From NCBI GenBank assembly GCA_028871195.1, contig JAGWNT010000014.1, forward strand, positions 1 through 52,111: a DNA stretch of 52,111 bases, in the 5' to 3' direction. Shown one piece after another: positions 1 to 8,390 of this stretch. The notes under the pieces were generated by a model. It did not search any database. It saw only the letters and a list, made by a program, of their open reading frames with translations, and was not told where the DNA came from. This stretch comes from REEB85 sp018971455 (GTDB lineage Bacteria; Pseudomonadota; Alphaproteobacteria; Acetobacterales; Acetobacteraceae). The position numbers and the translations under genes were made by a program. Every line of letters begins with the position of its first letter. Within the stretch, counting starts at the first letter, position 1.

Positions 1-125
1 TGCGGCTCGAGTTTGGAGGTCACGCCATACAGCGTGTCCCGGACGCGCGCCACAAACGGCGCCGCCGGCGGGGCGGCGCCCGCCAGGGCCGCTGTCTTGA
101 TGAAGTCCCGGCGTTTCCTGGTCAA
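1..125 (-). CDS. Tat-exported protein, N-terminal fragment
   Basis: Only the first 41 codons of a minus-strand gene lie in the window; the rest runs off the left edge. The chosen start is TTG at 123-125, preceded at a good distance by an AGGG-type ribosome binding site. The encoded N-terminus begins MTRKRRDFIKTAALAGAA: a twin-arginine motif (RRDFIK), a short alanine-rich hydrophobic stretch and then polar sequence, so a Tat signal peptide is likely. No catalytic domain is visible, so the product cannot be named. It lies downstream of a peptide-type ABC binding protein in the same direction and could be another exported component of that locus, but 278 bases separate the two. Confidence 0.6.
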   Translation of the reverse strand, partial: MTRKRRDFIKTAALAGAAPPAAPFVARVRDTLYGVTSKLEP

Positions 126-178
126 CCTGATCCCTCTCGTGTGCAGTCCGCAAAGCCAAGGCCCTGCCCTGCCGCGAA

Positions 179-200
179 GCCGACGGCACACACCGTCGGC
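179..200 (-). other. Perfect 8-bp hairpin in leader of Tat gene
   Basis: GCCGACGG (179-186) is perfectly complementary to CCGTCGGC (193-200) around a six-base loop. It lies within the 278-base non-coding stretch 126-403, which is otherwise GC-rich and featureless. No T-run follows on either strand, so a classical intrinsic terminator is not supported. It could be a leader structure for the downstream Tat gene or a weak terminator for the binding-protein gene upstream. Confidence 0.35.
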
Positions 201-403
201 GCCACGCCAGGCCGCCACCCGATAGGGGTCGGTCGACGGCGCGCCGCATGCCCCGCGGCGGCGCCGCATCGTCTCACCTTCCCCACCCGTTCGGGCGTGG
301 GACCAGCACTTCCCCGGGCACCTGTCAGCCTCGCTCCGCGGCCGGCGCCACCGCCGCGGAGATGTCTCACTCTAGCCTTGCACGCTCGCCGCCAACAACT
401 CCC

Positions 404-1999
404 TCACGCCTTCTGCACGTTCCAGAAGGTGACGAAACCATCCAGCACGCCGGTCAGCTTCTTGTTGAACGCGGTCGCCGCCAGGGTCTGGCCGAGCGGC
501 ACGTAGGGCACGTCGATCAGCGCCTGCAACTGCATCTCCTCGGCGATCTTCTTCTGCGCCGCCAGATCGGGCGCATCGATCCATTGCTGCCGCAGCGCCT
601 CCAGCTTCGGGCTGGTCGGCCAACCGATGGTGCCGGTCTGCGGCCCGTCGCCGCGCAGGAAGGCGTGGCCGACCGGATTGAACTGGTCCGAGCCCGCCCA
701 GAAGGTGTTGAACACGCTCCAGCCGCCCTGGCTGATCGGGTCCTTCTTGGCGCGCCGCTGAATCACCGTGCCCCAGTCCATCGCCTGGTAATCAACGTTG
801 AGCCCCGCCTTGCCGAGCGCGTCGGCGCACACATCGGCCAGCGCCTTGAGGATCGGGAAATTGGTCGGCGCCAGCAGCACCACCTTCTCGCCCTTATAGC
901 CGGCGGCGAGGATCTCCTTCTTCGCGCCCGCATAGTCGCGCGGGCCCTTGAACACATCGAGCCCGGCCTCGCTCGCCATCGGCGTGCCGGGGCAGAACAC
1001 CCCGTCCGGCACATGCCACATCTTGGGATCGGTACCGGCCACCGCGGTGACAAAATCCTGCTGGTTGATCACCTTCAGCACGGCGCGGCGGATCGCCGGG
1101 TTGTTGAACGGCTCGGTCAGATGGTTGAAGCGCATGCAGCCGAGCAGGCCGGTCGGGTCTTGGATCTCGACCACCAGATCCTTGTGCCCGCGCAGCAGCG
1201 GCAGCATGTCGTTGGTGGGGTTCTCCCACCAATCCACCTCGTTGTTCTGCAACGCGCCGGCCGCGGTCGCGGCATCGGGCACCACGTGCCACTCCACTCG
1301 ATCGAAATGCGCGATCTTCGGGCCCGCCGTGCCGCTGGCCACCCCACCCTGGCGCGGCACGTAGCCGGCGAAGCGGTCATAGACCACGCGCGAGCCGACC
1401 ACCCGCTCCTTGGCGTTGAACGTGTAGGGGCCGCTGCCGACCATTTCGGTGATCTGCGTGAACGGATCGGTCTTGGCCAGCCGCTCCGGCATCATCGCCG
1501 GGAAGCTCGAGGCCGATTTGCCAAGCGCCTCGGCGACCAGCGCGAACGGCTTCTTGAGGCGGAACTGAATGGTCCGGTCATCCGCGGCGGTCAGCTCGTC
1601 CGTGACATCCATCAGCGTCTGGCCGTAGGTGTCGCGCTTGCCCCAGCGCTGGATGCTGGCCACGCAGTCGCGCGCCAGGACGCGCTCGCCGTCATGCCAT
1701 TTCAGCCCGTCGCGCAGCGTGATGCGGACCAGCTTGCCATCCTTGTCGGTGGTCATGCCGGCGGCCATCTGGGGGCTGACCTTGTACTGCGCATCAGTGC
1801 CGAACAGCGTGTCGAACACGAGGTAGCCGTGATTGCGCGTGACGTAGGCGGTGGTCCAGATCGGATCGAGAATCGTGACATCCGATTGCGGAATGAATTT
1901 CAGCACCTTGCTGCCCTGCGCGGCGGCAATGCGGGGTGCCGCCAATGCGGCACCGCCGGCGGCCAGGGTGCCGGCCAGGAAACTGCGTCGCTTCATCAT
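404..1999 (-). CDS. ABC transporter substrate-binding protein, SBP_bac_5 (peptide/nickel) family
   Basis: The 531-residue product has the length and texture of the periplasmic dipeptide/oligopeptide-binding family, which captures peptides or related small molecules for an ABC importer. It starts MMKRRSFLAG, a twin-arginine signal followed by a hydrophobic segment and an AAAQG cleavage region near residue 29. The mature start KVLKFIPQSDVTILDPIW and the later stretch with GLKWHDGE are typical of the family. The ATG (or the next ATG, three bases in) has an AGGGATC ribosome site just upstream. It follows the aldehyde dehydrogenase gene by 19 bases, so the two are probably cotranscribed. No permease or ATPase gene is adjacent; the C-terminus of a matching ATPase type appears only at the far right edge of the window. 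Confidence 0.9.
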   Translation of the reverse strand: MMKRRSFLAGTLAAGGAALAAPRIAAAQGSKVLKFIPQSDVTILDPIWTTAYVTRNHGYLVFDTLFGTDAQYKVSPQMAAGMTTDKDGKLVRITLRDGLKWHDGERVLARDCVASIQRWGKRDTYGQTLMDVTDELTAADDRTIQFRLKKPFALVAEALGKSASSFPAMMPERLAKTDPFTQITEMVGSGPYTFNAKERVVGSRVVYDRFAGYVPRQGGVASGTAGPKIAHFDRVEWHVVPDAATAAGALQNNEVDWWENPTNDMLPLLRGHKDLVVEIQDPTGLLGCMRFNHLTEPFNNPAIRRAVLKVINQQDFVTAVAGTDPKMWHVPDGVFCPGTPMASEAGLDVFKGPRDYAGAKKEILAAGYKGEKVVLLAPTNFPILKALADVCADALGKAGLNVDYQAMDWGTVIQRRAKKDPISQGGWSVFNTFWAGSDQFNPVGHAFLRGDGPQTGTIGWPTSPKLEALRQQWIDAPDLAAQKKIAEEMQLQALIDVPYVPLGQTLAATAFNKKLTGVLDGFVTFWNVQKA

Positions 2000-2018
2000 C
2001 GGATCCCTTCCATCTGCC

Positions 2019-3515
2019 TTACCGTGCCGCGTAGCCGAAGCCGATGCTGCCCTGCATCCCGGTCTGCGTCCAGACCGCCTTGGTCTGGCCGTACTCCGCC
2101 AGCGCTTCCTGGCCTGAGCTGCGGCCATGCCCGGAGGCATGGAACCCGCCGAACGGCACGGAGACATGGATGGTGCGATAGCCGTTGATCCAGAACGTGC
2201 CGGCCCGCACCGCCTCGGCCACGCGATGGGCCCGCCCGACATCCTGCGTCCACACCGCGCCGGCCAGGCCGAAGCGCGTGTCATTGGCCAGCCGCACCGC
2301 GTCGGCCTCGTCATCGAACGGCAACGCGGCCACCACCGGCCCGAAAATCTCGTCGCGCACCGCCGCCGACTGCACGGGCGGGCGGTCCAGGATGGTCGGC
2401 GCCATCCAGAACCCGCCGGCCGGCAGGTCGCCGGGCAGGGCGGCCGCGATGCGCGCCGCGCCGTCGGCCTCGCCGGCCGCCACCAGCCGGCCGATATGGG
2501 CGAACTGGCGCGCCGTCGCCACCGGCCCCAGCTCGGTCGCCTCGGCCATCGGCAGGCCGGGGCGGATGCGCGCGGCGCCCTGCGCCACATCGGCGATGAA
2601 GCGGTCATAGATGCGCCGTTCCACCAGCAGCCGCGAGCCGGCCACGCAGCTCTGCCCGCACCCGGCGAAGATCGCCGCCTGCGCGCCGCGCACCGCCATC
2701 TCCCAATCGGCATCGGCGAAGACGATGTTGGCCGACTTGCCCCCGAGTTCCAGCACGCAGGGCTTGACCTGCTCGGCGCAGGCCCGCGCGATCGCGGCCC
2801 CGGAGGCCGGGCTGCCGACGAACACCACCTTGCGCACCTCCGCCTCGCCGATCAGCGCCGCACCGGTGGAGGCGCCGAGGCCGGTCACGACCTGGAACAC
2901 GCCCGCCGGCAATCCGGCCTCGCTGGCCAATGCGGCGAGCCGCAGGCTGGTCAGCGGCGTGAATTCGCTCGGCTTGAGGATGACCGCATTGCCCGCCGCG
3001 AGCGCCGGCGCGACGTTCCAGCCGGCGGTGAACATCGGCGCGTTCCATGGCATGATCGCCAGCACCACGCCGAACGGCACGTGCCGCACATAGGTCAGGT
3101 GCCCGCTCGGCACCGGGATCACCCGCCCTTCCTGCTTGTCGCACCAGCCGGCGTAATACTCGATCATTGCCGCCACCGCGCCGGCCTCGGCGCGCGCATC
3201 GCGCAGCGGCTTGCCGGCATTGGCGGATTCCAGCCGCGCAAGCTCCTCGGCCGCGCCGCGCACCGCCTGCGCCCAGCCCCACATCCGCCGCCCACGCTCC
3301 GCACCGGTCAGCGCCATCCAGGCACCCTGCCCGGCCAGCGCGCCGCGCACCGCGGCCGCGGCGATCTCCGCCCCGGCATCGGCATAGCGCGCCGCCTCCA
3401 GCCCGGTCGCGGGATCCGTCAGAGCGATCGCGGCACCGAGCCCGGCAACCGCCGCCCCATCGACCCAGCTGCCGATGGCCGGCCAGCCATCGGCGGGCCT
3501 CACCGGCGCGCTCAC
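2019..3515 (-). CDS. Aldehyde dehydrogenase family protein
   Basis: This 498-residue NAD(P)-dependent aldehyde dehydrogenase should oxidise an aldehyde to the acid. Visible landmarks are MPWNAP and KPSEFTP in the cofactor domain, FVGSPASG, the general-base glutamate in LELGGKS (about Glu256), the nucleophile in GQSCVAG (about Cys290) and EIFGPV towards the C-terminus. The length is standard for the family. The GTG start at 3515 overlaps the stop of the preceding dehydrogenase in a GTGA, indicating translational coupling. Its neighbours are a 3-hydroxyisobutyrate-dehydrogenase-like reductase and a peptide-type binding protein, which suggests a small catabolic operon for an imported hydroxy or amino compound. 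The exact substrate (betaine aldehyde, a semialdehyde or other) cannot be read from sequence. Confidence 0.92.
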   Translation of the reverse strand: MSAPVRPADGWPAIGSWVDGAAVAGLGAAIALTDPATGLEAARYADAGAEIAAAAVRGALAGQGAWMALTGAERGRRMWGWAQAVRGAAEELARLESANAGKPLRDARAEAGAVAAMIEYYAGWCDKQEGRVIPVPSGHLTYVRHVPFGVVLAIMPWNAPMFTAGWNVAPALAAGNAVILKPSEFTPLTSLRLAALASEAGLPAGVFQVVTGLGASTGAALIGEAEVRKVVFVGSPASGAAIARACAEQVKPCVLELGGKSANIVFADADWEMAVRGAQAAIFAGCGQSCVAGSRLLVERRIYDRFIADVAQGAARIRPGLPMAEATELGPVATARQFAHIGRLVAAGEADGAARIAAALPGDLPAGGFWMAPTILDRPPVQSAAVRDEIFGPVVAALPFDDEADAVRLANDTRFGLAGAVWTQDVGRAHRVAEAVRAGTFWINGYRTIHVSVPFGGFHASGHGRSSGQEALAEYGQTKAVWTQTGMQGSIGFGYAAR

Positions 3516-4369
3516 GCCCCGCCCTCCATCGCCCAGGCGGCGACGCGGTTGAAATCCGCGCCATCGGCCACCGCGGCGGCGTCCCGGCGCCAGACCGCGC
3601 CGGCCCGCTCCAGCACCGGCAGATCGAGCCCCTCGCTGTGCGCCAGATCGAGCGCTAGGCCCACATCCTTGCGCATCAGCCCGGCGGTGAAGCCGGAATC
3701 GAAGCTGCCTGAAAGAATCCATCGCGGCATGTTCACCTCGGTCGCCGCCGACCGGCCGGACGCCGCATTGACCACGCCCAGCACCGCGCCCACGGGCACG
3801 CCGGCGGCCGCCACCAGCCGCATCGCCTCGCCGGCGGCCACCAGATGGGCCGCCACCAGCAGGTTGTTCGCAACCTTGGCGACCTGCCCCGCCCCCACCG
3901 CGCCCACATGGATGATGCGGCTCGCCAGCACCTCCAGCACGAAGCGCACCCGCGCGAGGTCGGCCTCCGCGCCCCCCACCATCATGGTCAGCCCGCCACT
4001 CGCGGCACCCGCCGGCCCGCCGGAGACCGGCGCATCGAGGAAGCCGCGCCCGCTCGCCGCCACCTCGGCCGCCAGCGCCCGGGTCTGGCCGACATCGAGC
4101 GTCGAGGTATCGACCAGCACCGCCCCCGGCGCGGCGCCGGCCACAAAAGCGGCAACCGCCGCGGCCACCGCCGCGCCATGCGGCAGCGACAGCACCACGA
4201 CGTCGCAATCCCGCATGGCGGCGGCCAGTGTCTCGACCGCGCCCGGCCCCATGGCGGTCCGCGCATCCGGCGAAAGGTCGAAGCAGCGCGGCGCCAACCC
4301 TGCCTCGGCCAGGCGCCGCGCCATGCCGGCCCCCATCCGCCCCAGACCCACCATTGCGACCCGATTCAC
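3512..4369 (-). CDS. NAD(P)-dependent oxidoreductase, 3-hydroxyisobutyrate dehydrogenase family
   Basis: The 285-residue product belongs to the beta-hydroxyacid dehydrogenase family (3-hydroxyisobutyrate dehydrogenase, tartronate semialdehyde reductase and relatives). It shows the N-terminal dinucleotide motif VGLGRMGAGMA, the substrate loop DAPVSGGPAGA, and the catalytic lysine in GQVAKVANNLL (about Lys165). The GTG at 4369 is preferred because GGAGG lies just upstream and it places the Rossmann motif at residue 8; an upstream ATG would add 22 residues of no family character. The gene heads a minus-strand set with the aldehyde dehydrogenase (GTGA overlap) and the binding protein. It probably interconverts a beta-hydroxy acid and its semialdehyde, which the dehydrogenase could then consume; this pairing is inference. 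Confidence 0.88.
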   Translation of the reverse strand: MNRVAMVGLGRMGAGMARRLAEAGLAPRCFDLSPDARTAMGPGAVETLAAAMRDCDVVVLSLPHGAAVAAAVAAFVAGAAPGAVLVDTSTLDVGQTRALAAEVAASGRGFLDAPVSGGPAGAASGGLTMMVGGAEADLARVRFVLEVLASRIIHVGAVGAGQVAKVANNLLVAAHLVAAGEAMRLVAAAGVPVGAVLGVVNAASGRSAATEVNMPRWILSGSFDSGFTAGLMRKDVGLALDLAHSEGLDLPVLERAGAVWRRDAAAVADGADFNRVAAWAMEGGA

Positions 4370-4489
4370 CGCGCGCCTCCAAAACCCGTCCAGCGCCGAC
4401 GATGGCAGCCAAAGCCCTGGCGAACAAGCAAGCACCCCGCCGGCCGCCGCCCTTCCCTTCGGCGGCCTCGCAAGCTATCAGCGAGGCGA
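4370..4489. promoter_or_regulatory. Divergent intergenic region
   Basis: These 120 bases separate the minus-strand catabolic set from the plus-strand glycan/MFS set, so they must hold promoters in both directions if the sets have none elsewhere. Only the ribosome sites are clear: GGAGG before the GTG at 4369, and GAGG before the ATG at 4490. No convincing -35/-10 pair was found by eye. Confidence 0.35.
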
Positions 4490-4912
4490 ATGAGCAAGCT
4501 TCTCGCGCGCGCCCTGCCGTCCCACCGATTGGCGATTCTGCGCCAGTTCCTGCGTTTCGGAACTGTGGGCTTCGCCGGATTCCTGGTCGATACCGGGGTG
4601 GTCTACGGCCTGCGCGCCTGGCTCGGCCTCTACATCGCGGGGCTTGCGTCGTTCGTCGTCGCCGCCACCACCACCTGGGCGCTGAACCGCATCTGGACGT
4701 TCCGCGGGCTGGGCGGCGGCTCGCTGCTTCGCCAGTGGGCGCGTTTCATGGGCGCCAACACGCTCGGCTTCGTGCTCAACCGCGGCGCCTATTTCCTGCT
4801 CGTCACCATCAGCCCGCTCTGCGTGCGCTACCCCATCCTGGCCATCCTGGCCGGGGTCGCGGCCGGCATGATGGTCAATTTCCACCTCTCCCGCCGGCTC
4901 GTTTTCCGATGA
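4490..4912 (+). CDS. GtrA family membrane protein
   Basis: The product has 140 residues with four predicted membrane segments and the GtrA family layout: FLRFGTVGFAGFLVDTGVVY in the first segment, TWALNRIWTFR between segments two and three, and NFHLSRRLVFR at the end. GtrA-type proteins are thought to flip polyprenyl-phosphate-linked sugars across the inner membrane for lipopolysaccharide, teichoic acid or arabinogalactan modification. The ATG at 4490 has GAGG a few bases upstream. The next gene starts seven bases after this stop and encodes a GtrB/DPM1-like glycosyltransferase, the standard partner: one enzyme loads the sugar on the lipid and the other moves it. No third GtrC-type transferase is adjacent. 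Confidence 0.88.
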   Translation: MSKLLARALPSHRLAILRQFLRFGTVGFAGFLVDTGVVYGLRAWLGLYIAGLASFVVAATTTWALNRIWTFRGLGGGSLLRQWARFMGANTLGFVLNRGAYFLLVTISPLCVRYPILAILAGVAAGMMVNFHLSRRLVFR

Positions 4913-4919
4913 GATCCCC

Positions 4920-5852
4920 ATGACCGCTCCGCGTATCGCCGTGCTGCTGCCGTGCTGGAACGAGGCCGTCGCCATCGGGCGCGTGGTGGCGGATTTCCGC
5001 GCTGCCCTGCCCGAGGCGGTCGTCTACGTCATCGACAACAACTCGACCGACGGCACGCGCGACATCGCGCGGGCGGCGGGCGCGCAGGTGCGCCGCGAAA
5101 TGCTGCAGGGCAAGGGTCACGTCATCCGCCGCGCCTTCGCCGATATCGAGGCCGATATCTACGTGCTGGCCGATGGCGACGACACCTACGACGCCGCCAC
5201 CGCGCCGGAGATGGTCCGCCTGCTCTGCGAGGAACGGCTCGACATGGTGACCGGCCAGCGCGTCACCGACATCGCCGCCGCCTATCGCCCCGGCCACCGG
5301 CTGGGCAATCGCGTCCTGACCGGCATGGTGGCCGCGATCTTCGGCAACCGCATCTCGGACATGCTCTCCGGCTACCGCGTGTTCAGCCGCCGCTTCGTCA
5401 AATCCTTCCCCGCCCTCGCCGCCGGCTTCGAGACCGAGACCGAGTTCACCGTGCACGCGCTGGAACTGAAGATGCCGGTGGGCGAGGTGAAGACCGCCTA
5501 TCGCGACCGTCCGGCGGGCTCCGCCTCGAAACTGCGCACCTACCGCGACGGCATGCGCATCCTGCACACCATCGTGGTGCTGGTGAAGGAGGAGCGGCCG
5601 CTGCAATTCTTCAGCCTCGCCGCCCTGGTGCTGCTGCTGGCGGCGCTGGCGCTCGGCCTGCCGGTGGTGTTCGAATATCTGCGCAGCGGGCTGGTGCCGC
5701 GCCTGCCCACCGCCCTGCTCGCCACCGGGCTGGTGCTGATCAGCTTCCTCTCGCAGGCGGTCGGGCTGATTCTCGATTCCGTGTCGCGCGGGCGCAAGGA
5801 GCTCAAGCGCCTCGCCTACCTGGCCATTCCCGCCCTCGACACCACCCCATGA
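4920..5852 (+). CDS. Polyprenyl-phosphate glycosyltransferase, GT2 (DPM1/GtrB-like)
   Basis: This 310-residue family 2 glycosyltransferase has a cytosolic catalytic domain followed by two hydrophobic segments near residues 230-290. Motifs are LLPCWNEA at the N-terminus, IDNNSTDGT, the nucleotide/metal site ADGDDTYD, and SGYRVFSRRF in the acceptor region. Family knowledge: such enzymes transfer a sugar from a nucleotide sugar to undecaprenyl or dolichyl phosphate. It is paired with the GtrA-like gene just upstream and overlaps the MFS gene by ATGA, so the three are probably one operon. The sugar used cannot be told from sequence. Confidence 0.9.
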   Translation: MTAPRIAVLLPCWNEAVAIGRVVADFRAALPEAVVYVIDNNSTDGTRDIARAAGAQVRREMLQGKGHVIRRAFADIEADIYVLADGDDTYDAATAPEMVRLLCEERLDMVTGQRVTDIAAAYRPGHRLGNRVLTGMVAAIFGNRISDMLSGYRVFSRRFVKSFPALAAGFETETEFTVHALELKMPVGEVKTAYRDRPAGSASKLRTYRDGMRILHTIVVLVKEERPLQFFSLAALVLLLAALALGLPVVFEYLRSGLVPRLPTALLATGLVLISFLSQAVGLILDSVSRGRKELKRLAYLAIPALDTTP

Positions 5853-7033
5853 GGCCTGCCGCCGCGCGCGGTGGCGCCACCGGGGCCGCGGTGGCGGTGG
5901 CGGGCGTGATGACCTTCATCAATCTCTACGCGCCGCAGGCCATCCTGCCGGCCCTGGCGACGAGCTTTCATGTGCCGGTCGGGCGAACCAGCCTCACCGT
6001 CACCGCTCCGCTGCTTGCCGTCGCCCTGGTCGCGCCCTTCGTCGGCACCATTTCGGATCGGCTGGGCCGCAAGCGGCTGGTTGTCGCCGCCGGGCTCGGC
6101 CTCGTCGTGCCGACGCTGCTGGTGGCCGCCAGCACCAGCCTGGGCGCCATGATCCTCTGGCGCTTCGTCCAGGGGCTGCTGCTGCCCTTCATCTTCGCCG
6201 TCACCGTCGCCTATATCGGCGATGAGAGCAGCGGCGGGCAGACCATCCGCATCGCCGGGCTGTATTCCACCGGCGCCATCCTCGGCGGCTTCCTCGGCCG
6301 CTTCGTCGCCGGCATCGCCGCGGATTTCGGCGGCTGGCGCATGGCCTTCGTGGCCATCGCGGCCGCCACCCTGGCCGGCGGCGCCCATGTCGCGGCCTTC
6401 CTGCCGCCGGAGCGCAATTTCCGCCCGGTCACCGGCGGCCTGCGCTCGACGCTGGCGACCTATGGCGAGCACCTTGCCAATCCGCGCCTGCTCGCCACCT
6501 GCGTGATCGGGTTCGGCATGCTGTTCTGCATGGTGGCCACCTTCACCTACGTCAATTTCTATCTCGCGGCACCGCCCTTCAGCCTGTCGCCGGCGGCGCT
6601 GGGCATGGTGTTCACGGTCTATCTGCTCGGCCTGGCCACCACCTCGCTGGCCACCAGCCTGGCCGCGCGCATCGGCCGGCGCCCCACGCTTGCGGCGGTG
6701 ATCGTCCTGGCCGGAGCCGGATTGCTGCTGACGCTGTCGCCGCGCGTGGCGATCGTGATCGCGGGCCTGGCCCTCGTCGCCGGCGGCATGTTCGTGGTGC
6801 AGGCCCTCAGCCTCGGCTTCATCGGTGCGGCCGTGGCGCGGGCCAAATCGACGGCCGTCGGCCTCTACGTCACCACCTATTATGTCGGCGGCGCGCTGGG
6901 CGGCATCATGCCGGCGGCCTTCTGGCGCCAGCTGGGCTGGCCCGGGGTGGTGGCGCTGCTGATCGCCCTGATGGCCCTGATGCTGGCCGCCGGAATGGTG
7001 TTCTGGCGCGACACCCCGGCCCGCTCGGCCTGA
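5849..7033 (+). CDS. MFS transporter
   Basis: A 394-residue integral membrane protein with about 12 hydrophobic segments and the MFS loop 2-3 motif GTISDRLGRKR. Opening residues such as FINLYAPQAILPALA resemble the YnfM/arabinose-efflux-like group of drug and sugar exporters. The ATG start overlaps the stop of the glycosyltransferase gene by ATGA and marks translational coupling. The substrate is unknown; placement next to a lipid-linked sugar pathway may be coincidental. A 39-base gap separates it from the next plus-strand gene. Confidence 0.9.
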   Translation: MRPAAARGGATGAAVAVAGVMTFINLYAPQAILPALATSFHVPVGRTSLTVTAPLLAVALVAPFVGTISDRLGRKRLVVAAGLGLVVPTLLVAASTSLGAMILWRFVQGLLLPFIFAVTVAYIGDESSGGQTIRIAGLYSTGAILGGFLGRFVAGIAADFGGWRMAFVAIAAATLAGGAHVAAFLPPERNFRPVTGGLRSTLATYGEHLANPRLLATCVIGFGMLFCMVATFTYVNFYLAAPPFSLSPAALGMVFTVYLLGLATTSLATSLAARIGRRPTLAAVIVLAGAGLLLTLSPRVAIVIAGLALVAGGMFVVQALSLGFIGAAVARAKSTAVGLYVTTYYVGGALGGIMPAAFWRQLGWPGVVALLIALMALMLAAGMVFWRDTPARSA

Positions 7034-7072
7034 TCCGGCGCGATTTTCAGGCTTTCTTTACCGGCCGGGGCG

Positions 7073-7660
7073 ATGATGGCCGGGCGCAAAATGCCGCGCT
7101 GCCGTCCTGCCCTGCGGCGGGTGCCCAAAAAAGGTCCCCCGCGCCGGCGCCCGCCGGACCCCGCCGATTTGCCCAGCCCCACGCCGCGCGCCCTTCTTGA
7201 CCTTCGTGAGCAGGCCGCCTGGTGGGGGCTGCGGGCCGCCTGGGCGATGACGGCCCTGCTCGCCGCCTGGCCGGCGGCGCCGGCGGCCCCTGGCGTGATC
7301 GGTGCCGCCGTCGCCAGCCTCGCCTGGCGCGCCGACCGGCCCGCCCGCCTCGCCCGCCACCTCCTGGCGCTGACGCTGATGGACGAGGCGGTGCTGCTCG
7401 GCCGATGCGCCCCCGGCGGAGCGCTGCCGCTCGGCCTTCTCGTCCTGGCCGGCCTCACCGCCTTCGCCGACCGCGCCGTCCTGCTCAGCGCGCTGCTGCC
7501 GGCGGCGCTGGCCTTGCCGGCCCTGCCGACGCTGGCGCTGCTGGCGCAGGCCGGCGTGTCGGCCCTGCTGATTCGCGAATTGCGGCATCTGGCCGCCTCG
7601 GCCGGCGGGGGCCGGGGCCACCGCCCCGCCATCACGCTGCGGGTGCTGCGCGCCCGTTAG
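7073..7660 (+). CDS. Hypothetical membrane protein
   Basis: The predicted product has 195 residues. The first 45 are basic and proline-rich (PKKGPPRRRPP), followed by four or five leucine/alanine-rich hydrophobic segments broken by short charged turns such as WRADRPARLARH and LIRELRHL. I do not recognise a family. Support for the frame: it follows the MFS gene in the same direction, has GGGG before tandem ATGs, and ends exactly one base before the stop of the converging YciB-like gene. In DNA this GC-rich, long open frames are common on both strands, so it could be spurious. The alternation of hydrophobic segments with charged loops argues for it. Confidence 0.5.
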   Translation: MMAGRKMPRCRPALRRVPKKGPPRRRPPDPADLPSPTPRALLDLREQAAWWGLRAAWAMTALLAAWPAAPAAPGVIGAAVASLAWRADRPARLARHLLALTLMDEAVLLGRCAPGGALPLGLLVLAGLTAFADRAVLLSALLPAALALPALPTLALLAQAGVSALLIRELRHLAASAGGGRGHRPAITLRVLRAR

Positions 7661-8290
7661 TTATGCGGGATTATTATCATCGGCGAGAACCATTTCGCCG
7701 GCGGGCAGCCAGCCCCAGGCCTTGCACAGTGCAAACAGCCGCCGACCCTGCATGCTGAGCCCCATCATTCCCACCATGCTGGCGGTGCCGATGATGGTGC
7801 GGGCGGCCATTGCGCGCTCAAGCGTGAGCATCCGCGCCAGCCACAAATAAAGGGCCGCCTTGAGCAGGAAATAGGCAACCCACACCAGCGTCAGAAGCTG
7901 GAAGAACCGGCGGATGTCGGGCCGCGGGGCAAAGGCCTCGGGTTCCGCCCGCTCGGCGATTTCCTGCAGCAGCGGTCGCGCGCCGCGCATGCCGAGGGCG
8001 AAGACGGCCGCGGTGGCGATATTGGTGATCACGGCTTCGTATTTCAGCATGAACGGCGTCCTGGCGTAGAGATCGACCGCGCCGAACACCAGCGTCATCC
8101 CGGCGGCGAGCAGCCAGATGCGATCGAATCCGGCGCGCATCAGATGCCGGCGGACGGCGTCGGCGATGACGAAGATCATGGTGCCGGCGATGGCGATCTT
8201 GAGGCCAAGCGTCAGGTCGAGTCCCCAGAACACCAGCAGGGGACCGAGCTCGAAGACCAGGGTCACGGCCAGTTGCAGATCAGCCGACAT
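7661..8290 (-). CDS. YciB/IspZ-like inner-membrane septation protein family
   Basis: A 209-residue membrane protein with about five hydrophobic segments. The N-terminal part (FELGPLLVFWGLD, a helix ending FVIADAVRRH, then GAVDLYARTPFMLKYEAVI) follows the pattern of the YciB/intracellular septation protein A family, which in enterobacteria influences cell-envelope synthesis at division. It is about 30 residues longer than Escherichia coli YciB, with the extra residues in a charged cytoplasmic loop (AERAEPEAFAPRPD) and a C-terminal tail. The stop abuts that of the converging upstream gene. It is divergent from the molybdenum hydroxylase gene across about 100 bases. The family call rests on pattern rather than alignment. 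Confidence 0.6.
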   Translation of the reverse strand: MSADLQLAVTLVFELGPLLVFWGLDLTLGLKIAIAGTMIFVIADAVRRHLMRAGFDRIWLLAAGMTLVFGAVDLYARTPFMLKYEAVITNIATAAVFALGMRGARPLLQEIAERAEPEAFAPRPDIRRFFQLLTLVWVAYFLLKAALYLWLARMLTLERAMAARTIIGTASMVGMMGLSMQGRRLFALCKAWGWLPAGEMVLADDNNPA

Positions 8291-8390
8291 GCGGACATCC
8301 CGAGGCGCGGTTGCAGAATTGCGGATCCGCCTTCACTTTACCGGCTGCAATCCATCCCCACCATAGGGTGGCAGCCCAAGGGATATTTCC

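Noticed and set aside
2127..4493. 788-codon plus-strand frame opposite the dehydrogenase genes
   Set aside because: Arg/His/Pro-rich shadow; it crosses two coupled minus-strand genes with catalytic motifs.
6880..7635. Minus-strand open frame of 251 codons covering the small membrane-protein gene
   Set aside because: It overlaps the end of the well-supported MFS gene and is Ser/Ala/Arg-rich without hydrophobic segments; the plus-strand frame looks more like a protein, though it is itself only moderately supported.
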